A stretch of DNA of 64,000 nucleotides from Pohlia nutans (GCA_022496805.1 CM040085.1:12305811-12369810); one strand, 5' to 3'. Numbered from the stretch's first letter, positions 49,033-61,446 are shown. Notes: a model not told the origin generated them from the sequence alone. Made by a program: numbers and translations.

Positions 49033-49496
49033 CTAATCACTAGGTTGGTTTATTAATTCCAAAGATATTAAGTAAAGATAAGGACCTTTGTTTCTATAGA
49101 AGCCATTTGTTCTCACATAATAATTATTCACAATAGACGCAAGGAGTAGCATTATGCCCATTGTTGATATGTCACACCACAAAGGATTGTCGTTTGGATT
49201 CCCATGCAAAGTCGCAACGATATAGAATAGGTCTCCCACTTGTATCCAAATGAAAATATTCACATGTAGTATTGAAGGTGCTTGATGAGTGTGCGCTCTC
49301 TAAAGTCCCGATTGACTTCGTCAATACAATGTATTGTGAGTGGCTCGTCTCTAATCTCGTTGTAAATGTTCACTTCGCCAGTGTTGGCAAAGACTATGGT
49401 GCTCGACTCTACTACGAGGGACACTATCACTAAAAAGACCATTGGTGCCATAGTTGGTTTTGTCATTTGAATGTGTGCAAAAACAATGCTTGACAT
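49033..49496 (-). pseudogene. Second SPH (S-protein homologue) relic, frameshifted
   Basis: The first frame (49496 to about 49263) gives a hydrophobic leader, MAPMVFLVIVSLVVESSTIV, ending FANT as for a signal peptide. It is followed by GEVNIYNEI and EPLTIHCIDE. The frame must then shift near 49263 to read NIFIWIQVGDLFYIVATLHG, DNPLWC and NYYVRTNGFYRN, ending NQPSD and a stop. The order VNIYN, LxIxC, DLFY and VRTNGFYRN matches the SPH family. Several of the family's cysteines are missing, so besides the frameshift the disulphide pattern is lost. It is about 4.5 kb from the other SPH relic, on the opposite strand. Confidence 0.65.
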
Positions 49497-49658
49497 TCTA
49501 CAAAAACCACAAATCTAGATTGACTTGGATTTACGCAAAATCAATCACGACTACACTATAAAGTTGTATAGAAAAGAATTCATACATGCTACTTGCTAAG
49601 CTACTACGTCAGATTGTATTGCCCCACAAAATCTCTAATGAATGAACATCATCCAAGT

Positions 49659-50060
49659 CTTTTAATATCTCTTGGAATCCAATCCCAACAAGACTTGAAA
49701 TGTACCTTTTTGACATGCTTATCCTCATTGCTATGCAACATGTAAATGACACCAAACCTATCTCTTTACAAGTAGTTGCAATTGCAAATCCTTTAATATC
49801 TCTTGGGATCCAATCCCCAACAAGATTTGAAATTGTGTTCTTTTGACATGCTTATCTTCATTGCCACATGTAAGTGACACTGAGCCTATCTTTTTATGGG
49901 TAGTTGTGAATCTTTAATTTAATACTCTGTATATCACTTGGAATCCAATCCCAAACAAAACTTGAAAGTGTGCCTTTTTGACATGCTTATTTTCATTGCC
50001 ATGCAACATGTAAGTGATGCCAAGCCTATCTCTTTTCTCGTAGTTGTGAATTACAGTGGA
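49659..50060. repeat. ~133-bp tandem repeat, three diverged copies
   Basis: ATATCTCTTGGAATCCAATC (or ATATCACTTGGAATCC) starts near 49665, 49796 and 49931. Each copy is followed by CAACAAGACTTGAAA or a variant, TTTTTGACATGCTTAT, CATTGC…CATGTAA and AGCCTATCTCTTT. Copies differ by many substitutions, so the tandem is old. Confidence 0.8.
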
Positions 50061-50848
50061 ACATAATTGGTAGATAAAAGTCCATAGTTGGATGTCCATA
50101 ATCATGCAATGTTCTTAGTAAAGCCCAACATCACAATTGGAAGTGACTAGCATGTCGATTCCACATGATGAAGATTTTGGAGGATCTATGTGGAACACGT
50201 GTTCATTTCAAAATAAAGCGGGAATATTGACGTGGCTATGACATCAAAAACTATGACATCATCAACATCTACTAATGGCAACAAAATAATCAAGTATTTC
50301 AAAAAATACAAGTTATCCCATTTGGAATATCACGTTTCATGATGTATTATAAAAATTGACAGTGAGATTTAATTTAATTTTTTTTAAAGTTTGGAACAAT
50401 TTTTTTCAAGTGTGATTTTTTTATTAGAAGATCGATGGAGATTTTGCATTTTTGGACCTTCACAAAAAATAAAACCTCAATTGTGATATACCCTAGGTAC
50501 AAGATGGTTTGACTCATTTGCATAGAAACAAATACCATGATAGGGAAAAGTCCATTTTTTTTCATTTGAGACTATAAAAAAATTTGGTAATTTTTTTAAA
50601 GTCCACCCCGACATGAATAATTAACTAAAGCAACTCAAATTTGTTGTACTTTGACACGAGCAAGATAAGTATTGGCTAGTAGTCACAAATTTCTCTAGAA
50701 TATCACAGCAAATCCAATGATGGTGTTACAATATCGTAAATCTATTTGTACACTTTCCAAAATATTGTTCAATATCATGCGGATGCCTCATATTAGATCT
50801 CTCACCTGCAGTCAACGACACACCAAATGGCCGAAGGTCTCGTCTTGT
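50061..50848. other. AT-rich intergenic stretch
   Basis: No supported gene or repeat was found. A few short open frames are all poor in recognisable motifs. Confidence 0.45.
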
Positions 50849-50852
50849 TTAA

Positions 50853-51397
50853 CCCTTAAGCGTCCACACTACATTTATCCGGTCAAACCTCATCAATATG
50901 TCACATTTTAAAATGTATTATACTTTTTTGGTATTTTTCTCATATAATATATCCTTAAACTAATTTACATTGATTTATTCATAATTAATTAAATGAAAAT
51001 GAATTATATACGATTTTTCAAAGTTTTTCTCTTGTGATAGCCAGTCATTACAAAAATGCCTAAAATAGTATGATATTTTTAGAAAAAATGTAAATAATAG
51101 TGATGAACAACAAGGTGAAGGTTGCATGCTTCTCGAGCTTACATAAAAAGAATTTGATTGAAAAACTTTTTCTACAATGTATGTTGGAATTTTAGGGCTG
51201 TGAGCTTTAAAGTGCTATAAAAAAACGCAATTTTAACAATTTTGAAGAACCGTAAATTGGACTAGAAAGTAGAAGACAATTCCCACACATTCCTAGTTGG
51301 GACCAATTTCATTTGAAATTAGGAACTAGATGAAAATCATCGTTTGACTGAAAAACGATCAAACATAGCCCCACGGGGCTCCTTGCGCACTTAAGGG
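50853..51397. mobile_element. TTAA-flanked non-autonomous element, subfamily B (545 bp, full copy)
   Basis: TTAA lies at 50849–50852 and 51398–51401. The ends are CCCTTAAGCGTCC and GCGCACTTAAGGG, inverted over about eight bases (CCCTTAAG). The interior matches the truncated copy at 43673–44134 in the opposite orientation. It sits about 130 bp upstream of the proline-rich relic. Confidence 0.92.
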
Positions 51398-51526
51398 TTA
51401 AAAACAATCCCCGAGGAAGTCACTGTCAAGAATTTAGATAACTATGAATGACACTCTTCATGAAAATCACACCACAACGCGCAACATACTCACATATGAC
51501 AGCATAGATATAGTTCGATCTTCGCC

Positions 51527-51894
51527 ATGGCAGGAAGTTTGGCTCTGATGGTGTTGATGATCATGCTCGTTGCAGTAGCTTTTGATTCTTCTCCTGCTGG
51601 TGCGACGAATTGAAGGGCCGGGAAGATGACCTTTGATGAGGACTGGAAGCAGCTCCGACGACGTGCACTTGCACTTGTTACCCTGCTCCACCATCACCAT
51701 CGTCGCAGCGATCTCCTGTGGAGGTGAAGAGGTCACCGCCTCCTGATTCACCCGTGTATTGGCCTTCTCCCAGCAGCCCTGTTTCCAAGCCCCCACCATA
51801 CGGCAATGTTCCCAGTTATGAGCAGCCTTCTCATGTGGTGGTGACATCGCCATAGACCTTCGTTCCTTCTCCTCCTCCACCACCCGCTTACTGA
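51527..51894 (+). pseudogene. Secreted proline-rich (extensin-like) protein relic
   Basis: From the ATG at 51527 the frame reads MAGSLALMVLMIMLVAVAFD and then SSPAGA, a typical signal peptide, before a TGA. In a different frame downstream the sequence reads CYPAPPSPSSQRSPVEVKRS, PPPDSPVYWPSP, SKPPPYG and, after a TAG, FVPSPPPPPAY. Short SPPP and PPY motifs suggest a hydroxyproline-rich cell-wall protein. A frameshift between the two parts and a TAG make it a likely pseudogene. The minus-strand frame across it is a shadow. Confidence 0.4.
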
Positions 51895-52692
51895 CTTCAG
51901 GAGGTTCTTCCCTCATCATCCCACTCTTGCTCTGTTTGCTGTTTGTCTGTTTGCAGCATTTTTTTATTCTTTTTTCAATGACAAGATGAGTGCCACATTC
52001 ACTCTACATTCCTCTCTACTTATTTCAGGACCACATATACCTGATGCACTGTTGCTGGAAGAACGTAAGGTTCACGCATAGCTGCAACACGGTCATTTTG
52101 TTGCTTCATTAACGTTGAAGTGAAAAACCCTTAAATTTTACTCGTCATTTGAAGCCTCACAACGGGCAGTAGCGATCATATTTCCCTACGTCTGTAGCTA
52201 ATCCCATGAAAGTTGAGAGAACCTCCCAATCATTGACAAGCGTGAACACAAAAAATTAAAACCCCAGCTACTCAAATTCTCATACAGTAGCCTCAACCCT
52301 AAATTGCTTGTCAACGACACCTTACAAAATTCCTTGGATACTGATTAGAACTGCATTGCAAGGAATGCAACGTAAATGCCCAAACTCTGAAGAGCTCCAA
52401 ACCCTAAATTCACAAACCAAGTTGTTTCTGGAGCTTTTAAGTTAACTTCACCACATTGAACCGTGTGACAAAAGCATTCGAGCAACTCAAGAATCGAATC
52501 GATCCAAGACAACCTAATGCTCCGAAAAGAAAAGAAAATCATTGACAGCAGATAGCTCTCAATCCGACACAGCATAAACAGCAGGTCGGGATTCTAAGCG
52601 ACCTCGGACGATACCAAACCCTAGAAATCCCTGAACAGTGTCGATCCCTCCGATCTCCAATTGTAAAATTGAGAGTGAACCAATTGGTGTAC

Positions 52693-52777
52693 CTTTGGCG
52701 CCTTGGGTCTCGCCCGCTTTGCAATTGGGGAACCTGATGAGAGGGACGCGCTTGGCGACCTTGGCAGCGGCTACCAT
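52693..52777 (-). CDS. KGD4/MRPS36-like first exon
   Basis: From the ATG at 52777 the frame reads MVAAAKVAKRVPLIRFPNCK then AGETQGAK, to a GT donor at 52692. The block KxxxPLIRFPNxK resembles the conserved N-terminus of KGD4 (also called MRPS36), a small mitochondrial protein that tethers the E3 subunit in the 2-oxoglutarate dehydrogenase complex. I could not find the following exon; sequence past the donor stays open to 52559 but looks like intron. It may be a lone exon left by transposon activity, or the rest may be unrecognised. Confidence 0.35.
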
Positions 52778-52914
52778 GATGTTCACAGGCTGCTGCAAAT
52801 CCTTGATAATCCTTGTTGGTTCTTCTGAGGAGCTCTCATTTGTACAAATTGAGCTCCAGGTGTCATGCCAATTCAGAGGGTGCTCAACAAGGGTTCTCTA
52901 AAATGTCATGTTAA

Positions 52915-53149
52915 CCTCTAAAGGACCAAGAAGCCCTAAGGACCAAGAAGCCCAAATTGGGCTTCATATTTTGAGTAGGTCGTATTTGGACTTCCTCTTG
53001 TTCAAATTTATTTGTTTTCTGACCAACACATGCAATGATCTTCACTAGTTCTGGTGATATAAAATTTGGTTCTATTTGAATTATATTTTTCACAATATGA
53101 TCAATTGAATTTGTCATTTTAAAACACTGAATCCTTGGTCCTTTAAGGG
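52915..53149. mobile_element. TTAA-flanked non-autonomous element, subfamily A (235 bp)
   Basis: TTAA lies at 52911–52914 and 53150–53153. The ends are CCTCTAAAGGACC and GGTCCTTTAAGGG, a 13-bp inverted repeat with two mismatches. The interior is the reverse of the element at 23664–23877 (GTAGGTCGTATTTGGACTTC and TTTTTCACAATATGATCAAT). A short AAGGACCAAGAAGCCC phrase is locally duplicated near the left end. Confidence 0.9.
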
Positions 53150-53153
53150 TTAA

Positions 53154-54234
53154 CTGAAAAGCATCCTAGTTGCTGTGCAAAACACTTTACATGCGACTTA
53201 TTTCTTTAGGAGCAGAAATGAGATATCCACTTACTCAAATGCAGGTCAACTTCGACACCGAACAAGAGATGAAGGGAAGCTCTATGCCACTCAGATGCGT
53301 AGAAATTAAAGAAGACTTACATAGCTTTTGTATGAAAAAATGATCAACAAAATCACACAATTTTTGAGAAAATGTTACCGTTGAGAAGATTGATGGAACT
53401 TGTTTGGGGTATTTTGTACATATGCTAAAATCGGATTGATTAAAAGTGCTCCAAAAATTCTGAAATTTCTACCATGAATAATGATCATCATTTTGAACAT
53501 GTGCAAAAAATCTCACATAATTTGGAGGTATGAGGAGGAAGATATGAGGGTCTCAAGTGACGCCCAAATAGCCTCCTTGTAGCTCAAAAAAATCACCAAA
53601 AATCGCACACTTCATGAAATTTTGATCAAGAAGTACCCACAGATTCAGCTCTCGAAAAGAACTAGGGTCTCTTTGTTGCTCACCTTACAATTCAGAGCCC
53701 AACAACTCGAATTTCCTCACATTCTAGTTCTAGAAGCCGCGTGGTGGCCTCGTGGTCCTTTAGGGGTTAACAAAACCCTAATGAAACACAGAAACACTTG
53801 CTCCATTACACCAGTCAATAGATGCAAGAGCTTGAGAGAGCTCTGTGCTCTCAGAGAGAGCTTTAGGGTTTACATATGCGTGACAATCTTTCATAGTTTC
53901 TAGCAAACCCTCAGATTTGCATTCGAGAACCCTCTCTTCTCTCTCATCCTCATTCGTCCCCAAATCTCATTCATCCAGTTCAATTATCATTCATCCAATT
54001 TACACGTGGACCCACTTAGTTTATTTTTTCCACTTTTGCGCTCCATCTTCCGGCAGCAGACTAGTAATATTGGTAATTCTGACGTGGACCCCACACATTT
54101 TTGGGATTTCGGATCCTCCGCCTCCACTTCTGCTCCTAGGCCCCAGTAGCAGGTAGTTTTGGGGTCATAGTGAACTAAACACTGGCCAGGTTGAAATCAT
54201 TACTTCAATATACGAAGCAAACACCGTTTTTTCT
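53154..54234. other. Stretch with one solo TTAA-element end
   Basis: At 53753–53770 the sequence GGTCCTTTAGGGG is followed by TTAA, a right end like subfamily A. I found no matching left end, so it is a truncated or diverged copy. No gene is recognised in the rest; short open frames near 53622–54156 have no family match. Confidence 0.45.
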
Positions 54235-54238
54235 TTAA

Positions 54239-55148
54239 CCCCTAAAATTCCTTGACCGTATTCTCACAAAAAACCATGAAAAACGCAGCATTTGGAAGTT
54301 GCAGAAGAAATCATATGTTTTTTTATTTTTTTCATCATTTAACCGTAAGATCTAATATCCAACTTGAATTTTCATGTGAGCACAAAATTTGAGAGCAAAA
54401 TGACCATTAGATTCTTAGATTATAAGGATCAAAGTTGCAAAAGAATATTTTTTGGGGTTCAATCCGGTGACAAATTTAAACTTTAGAAATTAATATCTTT
54501 TTTTTGAATGGGTTAGAAATCCATTGAATGGCAAGGCCATGTTAACAATTGAGTTAAGTCTTCAAATATAAAATCTTGTAAGAAAAAAGCTCATATTAAT
54601 TTTTTCATAAAACAATTACTAGAAGTGGGTACAAAGTGAAAGGAAAATGAAAATCATTAATAAGTTTGACATGGAATTGTAAAATGTCAATCTTAACGGT
54701 GAGAATGTTGTACTTGGAAATCTTCACCCAGTGCCTTTTACTTCATTAAAAAATATTGAAAATTGAGTTTAGAAATGAGCTTCAAAGTTTTTTTTGTCCA
54801 AACTGCCCAAAAAACAGATCTCCTCATAACTTTTATCCCATTGCTCAAAATGGGTAGATTTAAAGCTTCATTTGTAGATAAAGATCAACCAATCATGAAT
54901 CAAAAAAGAAATTTTGAAAAAGAGTAAAAAATAAAAAAATTCTTGCTGCCCGATCTCGCTTCAAAAACTTCAAATGCTTATAACTTTTGCAATACTTATC
55001 GGAATGACATGAAACGAAGTGCGACATGTAGAGTGTAGTTTTTGGAAGCTACACTGAAATTTTCATTCAAATTTTTAAAAATATGAGGTCCCTAGAGGCT
55101 GCCCAAAAAGTGGAACGACCAGAATATGGTCGCTCAGAATTTTAGGGG
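54239..55148. mobile_element. TTAA-flanked non-autonomous element (910 bp)
   Basis: TTAA lies at 54235–54238 and 55149–55152. The ends CCCCTAAAATTC and GAATTTTAGGGG form a perfect 12-bp inverted repeat, the best in the window. The interior is AT-rich and non-coding. Confidence 0.9.
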
Positions 55149-55152
55149 TTAA

Positions 55153-56019
55153 TGTTAAGAATATATTTAGACTACACTAACAAGTTTGTTGAAATGGCGT
55201 AATTTAAACTAGGAGACTCAAAACTACTCCAATTGCTTATTGTGCCTGCTAGTTTTATGATATTTTGCGATTTTATCAAACTAGGACTACACGTTGCTAT
55301 ACACAACCGTCGACGAAAAATACTTTTTAAATGAATAATATAAAAAATTGAAATTCTAATTTACCTTGAAGATTTTCATATTTGTTTAACCATAAAAGAT
55401 GCTTAAATTTTTTTTTATTGATTTCTAAGAGTCGGTTTTTTAACGATTAAATAATTTTAGGAAATGGAGTTAAATAATTATGATTGAGACAATCCCTTAA
55501 ATGTCTTCCATCTGGGATTTTCAATATCTTCCATCTGCCCATCTTTAGGATGTCACACTTGGTGTTAAAGAGTGATCTTAGCAAAATCAATGTAGTCCGA
55601 AAATACACCTACATTCATTCGTAAGACGCTCAATAACACCTCTTAACACAAGTGAGAACAGAACCGCCAAGAACGAGGGGAGCTAGTTTCATTGGGCCGA
55701 GTTTTCTACCCTGAAATTCTCATTACGAGACAGTTCTGGTCTCCACTTTACTAATACATCTTGTTGAAAGCTTGTTCGTTAGTCCATTACAAAAGAATTA
55801 TTGCTATGCAATGGGAAGCTAATCGAATTGGCAGATTAAAATCATCGTGCAGCCATCAGGATAGGTGAAGAATCTGATGAGGAAGCTAGAAGGTTTACTT
55901 TCTGAACACCTATTAAAGTTCTTCAAGAAAAGCCTACAAGCGCACCTACAAGAAATATTCTTGCAATACTCAATTTCAAACAAAGAAAACAAAATAATTA
56001 TCGTAGAGAGAAGATGCCA
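55153..56019. other. Intergenic stretch downstream of the G-patch gene
   Basis: No gene or clear repeat is visible. The segment near 56000 is likely the 3' untranslated region of the minus-strand gene. Confidence 0.45.
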
Positions 56020-57804
56020 TTAAGTTCTGGACTTCAGAGAGACCTTCTTCCCCTCTACTACGAACTTGGAACTCTTCAGCAGCTGCAACAGAGACACAAG
56101 AACATTAGATAATGAACCAAAGACACTTACATTAACACTGGAAGATGTATGTATCAGACCTAGAAACACAACTTTTGCAATAACCAAACTAAGCCGAACA
56201 GAAATTGATAGTGATGTGTTAGAAGGTAGCTATTGGCACGGCCATTTAATTTTACGTCATATTTACTTGTTCAAAAACGGTCAATATTCAAATCAGGTAC
56301 CTTGTCCCTGAAGCTATCCGCATTGTCTTTACTTGAGAATAAGCCAGTTGAAGCTGTAACTCTCTTCTGCAATCTTTTTAAGCTCATCCTCTTTTCAGGA
56401 GCCTGTTTGTTCATAAAATTCAAGAATCCCAAGTTGCCAAATTGTACACTAGGTGTATCACATAAGCAATAAGGAAAAACTGATTGATTAGAAATTCATT
56501 ATTTGCATGCTGTTGGTTTCCAGTCATTAATTGATAAGACGAGAACTCAGTAGAACAGCCTCAGAGGTTTCTAAACAAGTACTGCACAGGTTATGCTTTC
56601 GCAGAAACTCAACTACAATGCAGATTTGAAGACTTTAACAGAACGCGATCTAACAGGGGACGAAGGCCACAATTGCGAAGTAGGAACGTCCGTTCAATTG
56701 AGGATGGAATTACTCGGTGTGGCCTAAAAAAACACCTAAAACACGGAGAACCGTTTCTGGGCAACAGTACGTGGCTATTTTGGGTTGCATGTCGCCCATA
56801 ATGATGCTTACCAAGAAAATAATGAGATGAATAGAAAAGAGGTAGACCATTCAAAGACGTGAGAATTCTCACCTCTGTGAGAAACTGAGCAACTAGCTCT
56901 TTCAACTTGATTTTAGACCCCTTCTGCAAGGGGCTTCCGTTGCCAGAAGTTTCGTCCCTTTTCCTCTTCTTCTCAAGTTTCTCCCCAGCTGCGATCTCAC
57001 ATTGGCTGTCACTAGTGACTGCTTCCTGTGTTTCATCCTCATCGCTCTCTTCAATATCAGCAAATACTTTCTTTTGTCCTGGACGTGATGTAATCTTGAC
57101 CCCTTCAATCTTGAAAGCCCTCTCACCTTGACCTAAACCCTTCTTCCCCGTTGTTGCATTGTCCTGCAATCGAATACACAAAGATTTTGTAACGCACACT
57201 GAACTTCAACCTAAAAAAGTCAGTCCCGAAGGTTAACAAAACCAACATGTGTAGATAATGACAACAAACATCTTTTGAATCATGTCTTCATATGGAGCAT
57301 CGGAGACTATAGCTCACGTAACATTGAGAATGAGAACTAGTGCAAGGAATTCCATACTCTTGATCATGACAACCATAACCACCTCCAGATCAGGGGTTAA
57401 TAACAACTCACGTTTACAAGGTTATGTAGGTTTTCCTGGTCTTGCTCAGAGAACCAAGTCCGACCATTCTCACTTGGCCTTTCTCCATTAACAGTCTCCC
57501 GAACCCTCGATCCAAGCGCCCCACTTCTCACAAAACCATATTTAGTGCCCCACCAATCTGCAGCTATTTCCGGTAGAGGAGCGCTCTTTTCACCTTCGAT
57601 TTCAACAAAGAGGACTTCCTCCTTAGACTCTGCAACCTTAGTTTCCACTGCAACAACAATAATCCAATAGCCCAAGTTAGAGAGGAAAGTGCGAGCAAGG
57701 TGGTCACAAAATCACTAGGGCGAACTTTGAAGAAGTTTATCTGCTTAGTAATTAACATGGACATAGTAGTCACTCACCTATTTCAGCGACATCGGCGGCA
57801 CTCT
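56020..57804 (-). CDS. G-patch-family (D111) nuclear protein, C-terminal five exons
   Basis: Exons with GT–AG borders and consistent phases are 57804–57778 (27 nt), 57647–57412, 57163–56873, 56402–56301 and 56082–56020. The product reads SAADVAEIV…, then DWWGTKYGFVRSGALGS, FSEQDQENLHNLVNDNATTG, KKGLG, an acidic and then lysine-rich stretch, KLKELVAQFL, MSLKRLQKRV, FSSKDNADSF and a C-terminal KFVVEGKKVSLKSRT. This matches plant D111/G-patch domain proteins, PINX1-like nucleolar or RNA-processing factors, in the region after the G-patch. The G-patch itself should lie further upstream on the minus strand. I could not identify it before the GC-rich simple repeat at 58205–58266. Either those exons are missed or the gene is 5'-truncated. 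Confidence 0.72.
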
Positions 57805-58204
57805 CTAGGAACAGAATGCAAGACAAGGTTGCAAACCTAATTTACCTCACAAAAATACTCCCATAGCTGAAATAATTCGCTCCTTTACAACCACACTCAA
57901 CACATTACCTCAGCTTGCAAGAAGACTCGCTCACCGTCCGACTGCCTTCAAACGCCCTTGCAATATCAGACACATCTACATTCCATCACAGCATCTACAC
58001 GTACCTTGTCAGTTGTCACTTGGGCAACATAAGCGAACCGAAATTAAGGTGCTGATCAAAGCATGCGTCGTGAGCAATCGCGAATCACGAATCACTTGAA
58101 CACACTTGATCACGACTCACAGTCGAGCGATCACCTAAAGCACAACAATCAGCAACAATAACAAAAATTTGCACAAACTCCGGAAGGAGTAAGAAGCACG
58201 GAAA

Positions 58205-58266
58205 TAGGGGGCGGAAGACGACGACCCCGACCCCGACGCCGACCCCGACCCGACGCCGACACCGAC
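58205..58266. repeat. CCCGAC/GCCGAC simple repeat
   Basis: The stretch consists of repeated GACCCC, GACGCC and GACCCG hexamer-like units, GC-rich in an AT-rich setting. It lies upstream of the G-patch-family gene. Confidence 0.85.
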
Positions 58267-59375
58267 GGATTTCCTTCATAATTTTCTCAGGTAAAAACCC
58301 TCTCCGAGTACCTCGTCGACGGAATAAATGGGATTATTGAGGCATTGAGGACTTGGCCTACTCAGCTCAGAAGAAAACCCGTCATCACGTTCTGTATTTG
58401 TTCATGCAACTAAAAATATAAATAAAAGAAATTGAGTGTGATAAAGGATCATACTGTATGTGGTCCCTCGTCCTCTTGACAACACCAACTTGCAACGTTT
58501 TCAACCCAATGACGTCTTAAGATCACAGTAGCATGAATGTGGACAAAGAGTGAGAATGACGATGAGGTTTAAAATTGTTCACACAAACAGATGATTTGCA
58601 GCAGGGGGTCGAATGTTCCTACACCATAGAAGAAAAAGTGGATGGTTAGGGTTAAATAATTGTTTGACCTAATGCTTACCTTCACAACGTCCACCTTCAT
58701 ATAATTTGTGCTATACATTCAGAGAAACCGCTCGCCTGCGTAGATAAGCAACGAAACTCCGATGTACAGTCGGGTACAACATGCTTACGAATTCCCCACT
58801 GCAGGAATTTTTTTTTGAAACTTTGAACACTCCGTGTGTACTCAAAAATGATCCGATTTGGAAACCGCAAAATGCGTTGGAATCACATCGGCGTGTACTA
58901 CAACACCATTACAAATTTACACATGAATTAGTGAAAATTATACAACAAGTCAAAAATAATACATACACTATCTACCATTGGGTGCTCTCACCGTTTGCTT
59001 CAGTTACAGTGTCCAATTTAGCAAGAAAAATTGAAATGAGTGTTTGAAGTTGTTCTTGAGATACTTGAGCTCACACTTCTTGAATGAATTGTATCATTTC
59101 ATTTTTTCCTTCATAATCTTTTTGATTCCATGGGCTTGTCTCAAATCATCATGATATCTACTACGATGTATTGGATCACCATCCTCCATCAATGTGAATT
59201 GAATAGGTCTATCATGCATAAAATAGAAGCCAATCCATGTATTTTTATAAATAAGTTCCACAAAATCAACTACTGATTGTTTAGTTGGAGGAATGATGAC
59301 AAGTGGACTTTTATCAAACTGATTTGCAGTCGGAGATCCAATTTTCCTGCACTACATAAAATACACAATGGACGC
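58267..59375. other. Intergenic stretch upstream of the G-patch-family gene
   Basis: No gene, RNA or bounded repeat is recognised. An 88-codon frame at 58781–59047 has no familiar motif. Confidence 0.45.
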
Positions 59376-59379
59376 TTAA

Positions 59380-59957
59380 CCCCTAAACGTCACATCGTTC
59401 AATTTCTGAACGATTAACAGATTCAACCTCACCCTACGTTCTCATCAATAATTGGATGAAAGTCATCCAATTTTTTGGAGAGACTTCATCAAGTTTTTGT
59501 CCTATCCAATGGTTGGATTTGATGATACTAGAGTACATATTTTTCTAAAATTACAAATGTAGAAGTATGTCAAGTTAATGACCAAGCCAAAATTGCATTG
59601 AGTGAAGTTCAAAAGTGGCCTTGCAAAAATGAGGTCATACATTTAATTAGAACAAAAATCTCAAAGAATCACCACGTTTAAGAGTATCTCATTTCAAATC
59701 CATTTCAACAAATTTTACTCAAAAATTGTTAATGTTTTGTTTGTAATCAAATATAGTAGGAATTTTAAATTTTAACTTTCAAATTTTATAATAAAATATT
59801 GGTGATAGTATTGGTGAATCGAACCGTACAAATGGATCTAAAATTCAAAATCTAGAATTTTCATTTGTATATCAATTCCAAAATAGTCTTCTAAATGGTA
59901 CTTTATAATGAATTTTTTCAAATCGTCAATTCTTGAGTCACCTGGTAAGTTTAGGGG
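59380..59957. mobile_element. TTAA-flanked non-autonomous element (578 bp)
   Basis: TTAA lies at 59376–59379 and 59958–59961. The ends are CCCCTAAACGTC and GGTAAGTTTAGGGG, a perfect nine-base inverted repeat. The sequence just outside the left end, GGACGC, resembles other element ends and may come from an older insertion. The interior is AT-rich. Confidence 0.88.
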
Positions 59958-60381
59958 TTAAGGGTTTAGAGTGAGAGCATAACTTTCGGCAACCTGACCA
60001 TTGCAAGATCAACGACTTGAAAAGGCTTTGCGACGGTGTGAGTTGCGTAACTTTCTATAGTCTCCACTCCCTCGGGTTTCTGGAACTTGAGCGGCACTTT
60101 ATCCTCATGCACTCTAAAATCTAATGGAAGAGCGGCGCTCCAGATATTTGTATTGAAATTAGTGTTAGGGTTGGTGAAAGTCTCGCACTAATTCTGTGAC
60201 TCATAGAAATGGCAATAATTGGTGTAGATAAAACACTTCTGTAAATGACTTTCTTTTGTTAATGAACTCTCATCAATTGTCAATTATTGTCTCTGTCCCA
60301 CCAGGGGAGAGACTACGGGAACGCCTTCGTTTTGAGGAGTTATCAAGAGTTGCACGCCTGGACATTAAAAAGAAGCCTTAA

Positions 60382-61188
60382 CCCTTTAGTGCTCAAGTGA
60401 CCACATTATGGTCCTTGATGTGTAAAAAACGCGAATAATGGAAAATCCGTGAAGAATTGGATTTTGAATTGTGAAGTTCAGATGATGAGCGTTATAATAT
60501 ATATCTTCTAGAAAAATAAATTTTCAATTTAGAGTTGTGCAACTATCAAAATACCTATGAACAAAACGCGAAAATATTGTGAATACTTGAAAATACAGTA
60601 AATACTTACAAATACAACATATGTACTATGCGGTATTTCTTATGTTTGGAAGTTTGTTATCTTATTTTATTTTTTTGGATTGTGTTCTCTTGTTCATGTT
60701 CCATTAGTGTATGTATTCCAATCTTGATCCATGTACTAATTCCTTTTATATTTTAACGTATAAATTTTTGACCTAAACGGTACATGGATAAGTCACTCTC
60801 ACTTATAGAATTCACAATAATTATGTGTGAGTCCGTTCTTAACGTGAAAGATTGCAACGGAGAGGTGTTGACATAGGTCATTGTTGAACATCTTTACTTT
60901 GATTATAGAAAATTTTACCCAAATTCTATTTAACTTTGAAGTCACACATCCTCCAAAATCTCACTTTTGAGTGTGCATTATACGGTTCAAAGACATACTA
61001 TGATCTCCCAATCCCACCATTAGATGATTCTCTAATTTTGACAAAATGTCTGCAGTCTAGTTGAGAATACAATTATACAATTACTTTTTAATTTAATCCA
61101 TTCTATTTATGGCAGTATCAATCATAGTGAAAAACCGAGTGAAAACCAGTGAACCCAGCTACAGTACCCAATTGAAAGCGTTAAAGGG
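60382..61188. mobile_element. TTAA-flanked non-autonomous element (807 bp)
   Basis: TTAA lies at 60378–60381 and 61189–61192. The ends are CCCTTTAGTGCTC and GAAAGCGTTAAAGGG, sharing CCCTTTA. The interior is AT-rich and non-coding. Confidence 0.85.
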
Positions 61189-61446
61189 TTAAAAGTAAAT
61201 TTGGGGTAAATACTAAGGCAGAGACTCTGTGACTAGTTGCTTGTAAAGATTCCCTTGACAAAGAATTTCGATCTGGTTGAATCAATGATCTTCATGTGAT
61301 GTCAGACAACTGAACACCATTCCCTCCTTGCCAAAGGAACAATGTACATGATTCAATAACAATGTTAAGTAAATAAGAAAGTAAGAATGAGGCGTTCTGG
61401 AACAGTTGATGTGTCTAAAATCACCCAAACAAACCTTATTAGTGTA

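Noticed and set aside
51467..51919. 150-codon minus-strand frame
   Set aside because: It lies opposite the proline-rich relic, whose signal peptide and PPP motifs on the plus strand explain the region better.
57391..57400. GGGGTTAA resembling a TTAA-element right end
   Set aside because: The preceding bases (CCAGATCA) do not match the TTTAGGGG or TAAGGGG end, no left partner is visible, and it lies by a splice donor of the G-patch-family gene.
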